From NCBI GenBank assembly GCA_046339595.1, contig JBKDUF010000047.1, positions 1 through 64,000 on the forward strand: a stretch of DNA of 64,000 nucleotides, given 5' to 3'. Both the position numbers and the translations under genes were made by a program. A model generated the notes under the pieces. The model was given only the letters and a program-made list of their open reading frames with translations. It was not told the DNA's origin and made no database searches. Positions 60,130 through 64,000 of the stretch are shown here, in pieces (positions within the stretch are counted from its first letter, which is position 1; each line of letters begins with the position of its first letter). The stretch comes from Ga0077527 sp021300125. Lineage in GTDB: Bacteria > Pseudomonadota > Gammaproteobacteria > Burkholderiales > SG8-41.

Positions 60130-61023
60130 ATGAAAAAAACCGCAGACCGGCCCGACCTCGGGGCCGTGCTTGCCAGGGCTGATGCCGTGCTCGCCCGGCT
60201 CGAGCAATGGCTGCCGGCGCCGCCTGCGACGGTGGACTGGAAGGCGTCGATCGCCTTCCGCTGGCGGCGCAAGGGCAAACACGCGCAGTTGGAGCCCATC
60301 CACCAGGTGCACCGCATCGACTTGCGGGACCTGCACGGCATTGATGACCAGAAAAAACTGGTCGAGCAGAATACCCGCCAATTTGTCGAAGGCCTGCCTG
60401 CAAACAACGTGCTGCTTACCGGTGCCCGCGGCACCGGCAAATCCTCGCTGGTCAAGGCGCTGCTCAACAAGTACGCGTCGCGCGGCATGCGCCTGATCGA
60501 GGTCGAAAAGCGCGACCTTACCGATCTGCCGGACATCGTCGAGCTGATCCACGCGCGGCCCGAGCGCTTCGTGCTCTATTGCGACGACCTGTCCTTCGAG
60601 GCGGACGAACCCGGCTACAAGGCCCTGAAGGTCGTGCTCGACGGTTCGGTAGCCGCAGCGTCCGAAAACTGCCTGATTTACGCGACGTCCAACCGACGTC
60701 ACCTGATGCCCGAGTTCATGCAGGAAAACCTCGAGTACAAGCATGTCGGCGAGGAAATCCATCCCGGCGAAACCAGCGAGGAGAAGATCTCGCTGTCCGA
60801 GCGTTTCGGGCTTTGGGTGTCGTTCTACCCCTTCGACCAGGACGAATACCTGAGCATCGTCCGTGTCTGGCTCGACCACTTCAGGGTGCCCAATGTGAAA
60901 AGCGCCGAGGTCGAGCATGCTGCGCTCAACTGGGCACTTACCCGCGGGTCGCGCAGCGGCCGCGTTGCCTGGCAGTTTGCCCGCGACTGGGCCGGCCGCT
61001 CGCGGTTGCCTCGCCGCAAATAA
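60130..61023 (+). CDS. DUF815 AAA+ ATPase
   Basis: A 297-residue protein with an N-terminal helical part and an AAA+ core: Walker A LLTGARGTGKSSLVKAL (about 94-110), Walker B RFVLYCDDLSFE, sensor 1 LIYATSNRRHLMPE. These and the DLHGIDDQKKLVEQNTRQF block define DUF815. Its cellular role is not established. In betaproteobacteria it is usually placed between argJ and the mutT-thiE gene, as here, five bases before the latter. The ribosome site is poor, so translation may depend on structure in the AT-rich motif. Confidence 0.88.
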   Translation: MKKTADRPDLGAVLARADAVLARLEQWLPAPPATVDWKASIAFRWRRKGKHAQLEPIHQVHRIDLRDLHGIDDQKKLVEQNTRQFVEGLPANNVLLTGARGTGKSSLVKALLNKYASRGMRLIEVEKRDLTDLPDIVELIHARPERFVLYCDDLSFEADEPGYKALKVVLDGSVAAASENCLIYATSNRRHLMPEFMQENLEYKHVGEEIHPGETSEEKISLSERFGLWVSFYPFDQDEYLSIVRVWLDHFRVPNVKSAEVEHAALNWALTRGSRSGRVAWQFARDWAGRSRLPRRK

Positions 61024-61027
61024 GCGC

Positions 61028-61990
61028 GTGGCCTTGAAAACGCGACGCCGCATCGCGGTGGTCGCTGCCGTGTTGCAGCGGCCCGACGGCCGTTTCCTGC
61101 TTGCGCAACGTCCCCCGGGCAAGGCCTACGCCGGCTACTGGGAGTTTCCGGGCGGCAAAGTCGAGCCGGATGAAACGCCGGCCCTGGCGCTCAAACGCGA
61201 ACTGCAGGAAGAGCTCGGCATCAACATCACCACAGCCCATCCCTGGCTGACCCGCGAATATGATTACGAGCACGCCGCGGTGCGCCTGGATTTTTTCAGG
61301 GTACGCGCCTGGCGGGGTGAGCTGCGGGGCCGCGAGCAGCAGGCCTTTGCCTGGCAGCGCATTGATGCCATCAATGTCGCACCGCTGCTGCCCGCGAACG
61401 GCCCGATACTCGCGGCGCTGAAGCTGCCCGAGACCTATGCCATCACCGGTTTTACGCCCGCAACGCCGCCGCGGCAGTTGGCTGCGGCGATGGACGACGC
61501 GCTGGCACGGGGGCTGCGGTTGTTTCAGGTCAGGGGGCGGGATTGGCCGGCGGAGCGATTCTCTGCCCTCGCCACCGAAATCATCGCGCGGGCCCGTGCC
61601 GCAGGAGCGCAGGTGCTGATCAACGCTGATGCCGGGCTTGCGCAGCGCTGCGGCGCCGACGGCGTGCATCTCACGGCAGCCCAGCTGCGCGACACCCGTG
61701 CGCGTCCGCAACTGCCGCTGGTGGCCGCGTCCTGCCATGACGCGGAGGAACTGGAGCTGGCCGCAGGCTTGGGGGTCGACTTTGCAGTGCTGGGTCCCGT
61801 GCTGCCGACGCCGACCCATGCCGGCGCGAAGACCCTGGGCTGGCCCGGCTTTCGCGCGCTGGCGGCCGGCCGGCCGATGCCGGTATTTGCTCTGGGTGGA
61901 ATAGACGAGGCTTGCCGCGAAGCGGCGCTGGCCAGCGGTGCCCATGGCCTGGCGATGATCCGCGGGGCCTGGCGCCAGTTATTGCCCTGA
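61028..61990 (+). CDS. MutT-type Nudix hydrolase fused to a ThiE-like domain
   Basis: A 320-residue two-domain protein. Residues 1-130: Nudix hydrolase, with the Nudix box GGKVEPDETPALALKREL followed by QEELGI, and the 8-oxo-dGTP-type WEFPGGK. Residues 140-318: thiamine-phosphate-synthase-like barrel (LRLFQVRGRDWPAERF, VLINADAGLAQRCGADGVHL, DFAVLGPVLPTPTHAGAKTL, VFALGGI). The first domain likely cleans 8-oxo-dGTP; the role of the second in this fusion, which recurs in proteobacteria, is unclear. The GTG start is five bases after DUF815; it ends one base from the convergent yacG stop. Confidence 0.9.
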   Translation: MALKTRRRIAVVAAVLQRPDGRFLLAQRPPGKAYAGYWEFPGGKVEPDETPALALKRELQEELGINITTAHPWLTREYDYEHAAVRLDFFRVRAWRGELRGREQQAFAWQRIDAINVAPLLPANGPILAALKLPETYAITGFTPATPPRQLAAAMDDALARGLRLFQVRGRDWPAERFSALATEIIARARAAGAQVLINADAGLAQRCGADGVHLTAAQLRDTRARPQLPLVAASCHDAEELELAAGLGVDFAVLGPVLPTPTHAGAKTLGWPGFRALAAGRPMPVFALGGIDEACREAALASGAHGLAMIRGAWRQLLP

Positions 61991-61991
61991 G

Positions 61992-62195
61992 CTAGTTGGT
62001 CCGTGGCGTGATGTCCGCTTCCGGGACGGAATCCTGCGGGTCGGTTTCTTCCAGCGGCACGCGATAACGCTCTGTTGCCCAGGCGCCAAGGTCAATCATT
62101 TTGCAGCGCTCGGAGCAGAACGGACGGAAGCGGTTGGCCGTGCTCCATTCGACACCGGTCCCGCACTGTGGGCAGGACACCAGCTTTGATGCCAT
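61992..62195 (-). CDS. yacG: DNA gyrase inhibitor YacG
   Basis: A 67-residue zinc protein: CPQCGTGVEWSTANRFRPFC with CSERCKMIDLGAWATERYR, where Cys9-x-x-Cys12 and Cys28-x-x-x-Cys32 (approximate) bind zinc. YacG blocks DNA binding by GyrB in E. coli. It lies three bases after zapD in the conserved pilD-coaE-zapD-yacG order, all leftward. The acidic C-terminal tail (EETDPQDSVPEAD) is also normal. Confidence 0.92.
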   Translation of the reverse strand: MASKLVSCPQCGTGVEWSTANRFRPFCSERCKMIDLGAWATERYRVPLEETDPQDSVPEADITPRTN

Positions 62196-62198
62196 CGT

Positions 62199-62966
62199 TC
62201 AGAGATTGCAGAAGGTCAGTTCGAATTCGACATCGTTTTCCGATGCCTTGGGCCGCTGCATGCCTTCCTGGGTGGTGAAGCGTATGTTCAGCGCATACTT
62301 GTTGGCGCTGATTTCGGGCACGCAGGAATAGGCGCTGGCAATGCGGATGCGCAACATCTGCGCGACGCGGCCGGCCATCATCTGCTGGTAAGTGCCCTGC
62401 TGGGCGACCTGGCTTGAGGTTTTGCCGCTTTCGCGCAGAAGCCTGAGCACGATGGAGATGCCGTCCCGGGTGGGCAGGAACGGCGCCAGCCATTGCTGCA
62501 GGTTGTGGCGCCGCAGTTCGGGATGCTGCTGCTGCCAGAAATGATAGGAGGGCAGGTCAAATTCGCAGACGCCGCCGGGGATCGCAGTGCGCTGCTTGAT
62601 GCTCATCAGCCACTCGTTGTCGCGCAGTTCCTGGCCGACCTTGCCCGAGGCCTGGAACAGCCGCGCCGAAGCCTGGTCGATCTGCCACAGCACGTTGTCG
62701 AGCGCCTCTTCCGAGATGTCCGGGTTCTCGCGCAGCGATTCGAGCACCTGCTTCTGCCGCTCCAGCTCCTGCAGAAGGTCCGATTTGAGATCGGCGCGAC
62801 TGGCTACTTCGAGGATTTCGAAAATCAGCAGCAGCGCGACATGGTGTTCCGCGCCGTCATCCTTGGCCATGAAGTAATCGATGCGCTCGAACAGGTCCTC
62901 GAGGCGCAGCAGGGTGCGCACGCGCTCGCTTAAAGGATGTTCGTAGACAATCACGTCCGTCGTCAC
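62199..62966 (-). CDS. zapD: Cell division protein ZapD
   Basis: A 255-residue helical and beta protein that cross-links FtsZ filaments through the FtsZ C-terminal peptide. VIVYEHPLSERVRTLLRLED and LFERIDYFM open the protein; ALLLIFEILEVASRADLKSD and the NEWLMSIKQRTAIPGGVCEF block are typical. It is co-directional with yacG and coaE. Start at the ATG at 62966; no strong ribosome site is seen. Confidence 0.93.
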   Translation of the reverse strand: MTTDVIVYEHPLSERVRTLLRLEDLFERIDYFMAKDDGAEHHVALLLIFEILEVASRADLKSDLLQELERQKQVLESLRENPDISEEALDNVLWQIDQASARLFQASGKVGQELRDNEWLMSIKQRTAIPGGVCEFDLPSYHFWQQQHPELRRHNLQQWLAPFLPTRDGISIVLRLLRESGKTSSQVAQQGTYQQMMAGRVAQMLRIRIASAYSCVPEISANKYALNIRFTTQEGMQRPKASENDVEFELTFCNL

Positions 62967-63068
62967 GTCCGTAGTCCCAGGGGCCGGAGGGGGGGGGCTT
63001 CGAATTCTGCGGGAGTATCGGCCAAAAACCAGAAAAAATAAAGGCTTATGGCTGGCCTTGCGGGGGGC

Positions 63069-63686
63069 TTATTCCTGGCGCCGATGGGCTTCGGCCAGTT
63101 CAAGGTAGCGCTGGTGCAGTGCCGTGACCTGGCTGCGCAGCTGTTCCAGATCGCCGTTGTTGTCGATCACGTCGTCGGCCTGCTCGACGCGCTTCTCGCG
63201 GGGCAATTGCGCTGCCATGATGGCCCGCACGGACTCCTCGCTGAGCTGGCTGCGGCGTACGGTGCGTTCGATCTGAGCGGCTTCGTCACAATCGACAACC
63301 AGCACGCGCTGCACGATACTGGTGTAGCTTTTGTTCTCAAGCAGCAGCGGCACCAGCAGCAGCACATAGGGCGTGGTCGCCGAAAGCACGCGTCTGCGCG
63401 CCTCGGCGCGGATCATCGGATGCAGGATGGCTTCGAGCTGCCGCCGGCGTCCGGTGTCCGCGAACACCAGTTCCCGCATGGCTGCGCGGTTGAGGCTGCC
63501 GTCGGGGGCGATCACGGCATCCCCGAAGGCTTTAGCGATGGTCCCCACGGCATCGCCGTCGCGAGCGGTGAGATGGCGGGCGATTTCATCGGTATCGACC
63601 ACGGCTGCGCCCAGCTCGGCGAAAAGATTCGCAGCGCTGGATTTTCCTGAACCAATGCCGCCGGTAACGCCGATGCAATAAACCAT
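63069..63686 (-). CDS. coaE: Dephospho-CoA kinase
   Basis: A 205-residue kinase for the last step of CoA synthesis. P-loop GVTGGIGSGKSSAANLF (7-23), VVDTDEIARHL (the CoA-site Asp), and VLLLVPLLLENKSY are present. Together with the damaged coaX it makes two CoA-pathway genes in the window. It starts 10 bases after pilD. The 102 bases between coaE and zapD contain only a G-rich run near 62989 and no gene. Confidence 0.94.
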   Translation of the reverse strand: MVYCIGVTGGIGSGKSSAANLFAELGAAVVDTDEIARHLTARDGDAVGTIAKAFGDAVIAPDGSLNRAAMRELVFADTGRRRQLEAILHPMIRAEARRRVLSATTPYVLLLVPLLLENKSYTSIVQRVLVVDCDEAAQIERTVRRSQLSEESVRAIMAAQLPREKRVEQADDVIDNNGDLEQLRSQVTALHQRYLELAEAHRRQE

Positions 63687-63696
63687 GGTATTGGTT

Positions 63697-64000
63697 TCAG
63701 AGCGGCCCTAGGTAGGCCCGGGTGATCGTCTCGCCATGCAGAAGCGCGACAACGCCGGCGATTGCCAGATAGGGGCCGAATGGGATCGGTTTTGCGCGGT
63801 CACGGCCGCCGAGAACGATCATCCCGAGACCTACTGAAGCACCAGCCATCGCGGAGAGCAAGATCACCAGCGGCAGCTGTGACCAGCCCAGCCAGGCGCA
63901 AATCGCTGCCAGCAGCTTGAAGTCGCCGTAGCCCATGCCCTCCTTGCCGGTGGCCCACTTGAACGCCCAGTACACCGACCACAGTGAGAGATAACCCGCA
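63697..64000 (-). CDS. pilD: Type IV prepilin peptidase, C-terminal part (cut by window edge)
   Basis: About 101 codons of the C-terminal part, entering from the right edge. GYLSLWSVYWAFKWATGKEG is followed by MGYGDFKLLAAICAWLGWSQ, whose GYGD is the second catalytic Asp motif of the prepilin peptidase family, and by KPIPFGPYLAIAGVVAL near the end. The enzyme cleaves and N-methylates type IV pilins and type II secretion pseudopilins at the inner membrane. The first catalytic Asp and N-terminal Cys domain are outside the window. Confidence 0.92.
   Translation of the reverse strand, partial: AGYLSLWSVYWAFKWATGKEGMGYGDFKLLAAICAWLGWSQLPLVILLSAMAGASVGLGMIVLGGRDRAKPIPFGPYLAIAGVVALLHGETITRAYLGPL

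Overview
The window is a GC-rich chromosomal segment of a Gram-negative bacterium, almost certainly a betaproteobacterium. The reasons are the complete division and cell-wall (dcw) cluster running mraZ to ftsZ and then lpxC, a small membrane protein, a DUF721 gene, an M23 peptidase, secA, argJ and a DUF815 ATPase; the pilD-coaE-zapD-yacG block; the MutT-ThiE fusion; the birA-coaX-SPOR trio; and a Bug-type solute-binding protein. LPS heptose genes (hldE2, gmhA/diaA), lpxC and BON/LpoA envelope proteins show an outer membrane. The genus cannot be fixed from the sequence alone.

Positions 1-22,000 are accessory and partly decayed. They start with the N-terminus of an IS30-family transposase cut by the left edge, then a CoA-transferase, a TauD-like dioxygenase, an AT-richer HTH-GHKL-STAS-like regulator with three spaced repeats at its promoter, an arylmalonate decarboxylase-like protein without its catalytic cysteines, ettA, a diguanylate cyclase overlapping a MinD/FlhG-like ATPase, an SDR, glnS, a peptidase E homologue and a Bug protein. 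Several genes here are broken: a 7TMR-DISM/GGDEF gene (8870-10340), a Crp/Fnr regulator with two frameshifts (14562-15237), coaX with an internal TAG (16937-16939), and a DUF2892 gene whose frame runs through its own terminator.

Positions 17,750-29,720 look like a light-response regulon. A CarH/LitR-type MerR regulator (with both the Wx9EH and ExHxxG B12 signatures) heads a leftward unit with a DUF2256 protein, an Fe-S photolyase and a diiron protein. Facing it, folE2 and eight further genes (flavin oxidoreductase, DUF1365, cyclopropane fatty acid synthase-like, chalcone isomerase-like, transporter, DUF3833, SDR, NTF2-like) run rightward as a tightly overlapping operon. Two good sigma-70 promoters lie back to back, overlapping base for base, in a nest of GGACATT half-sites at 21839-21941.

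Positions 29,744-35,400 hold the conserved dolP-gmhA/diaA-yraN-lpoA / rsmI block, pyrC, a ChaC-like gene and RNase P RNA. Positions 35,633-53,291 are the dcw cluster, with a clear promoter and three 10-bp-spaced MraZ boxes, then rsmH, ftsL, ftsI, murE, murF, mraY, murD, ftsW, murG, murC, murB, ddl, ftsQ, ftsA and ftsZ, nearly all overlapping or a few bases apart. Positions 53,458-64,000 hold lpxC, the M23 peptidase, secA (with a strong terminator directly before its start), argJ, DUF815, mutT/thiE and, leftward, yacG, zapD, coaE and the end of pilD.

The least explained structure is a short AT-rich motif, a doubled AATCAAT with 9-bp period, that appears five times in this GC-rich DNA: in three gene junctions and inside the coding regions of murD and the DUF721 gene.
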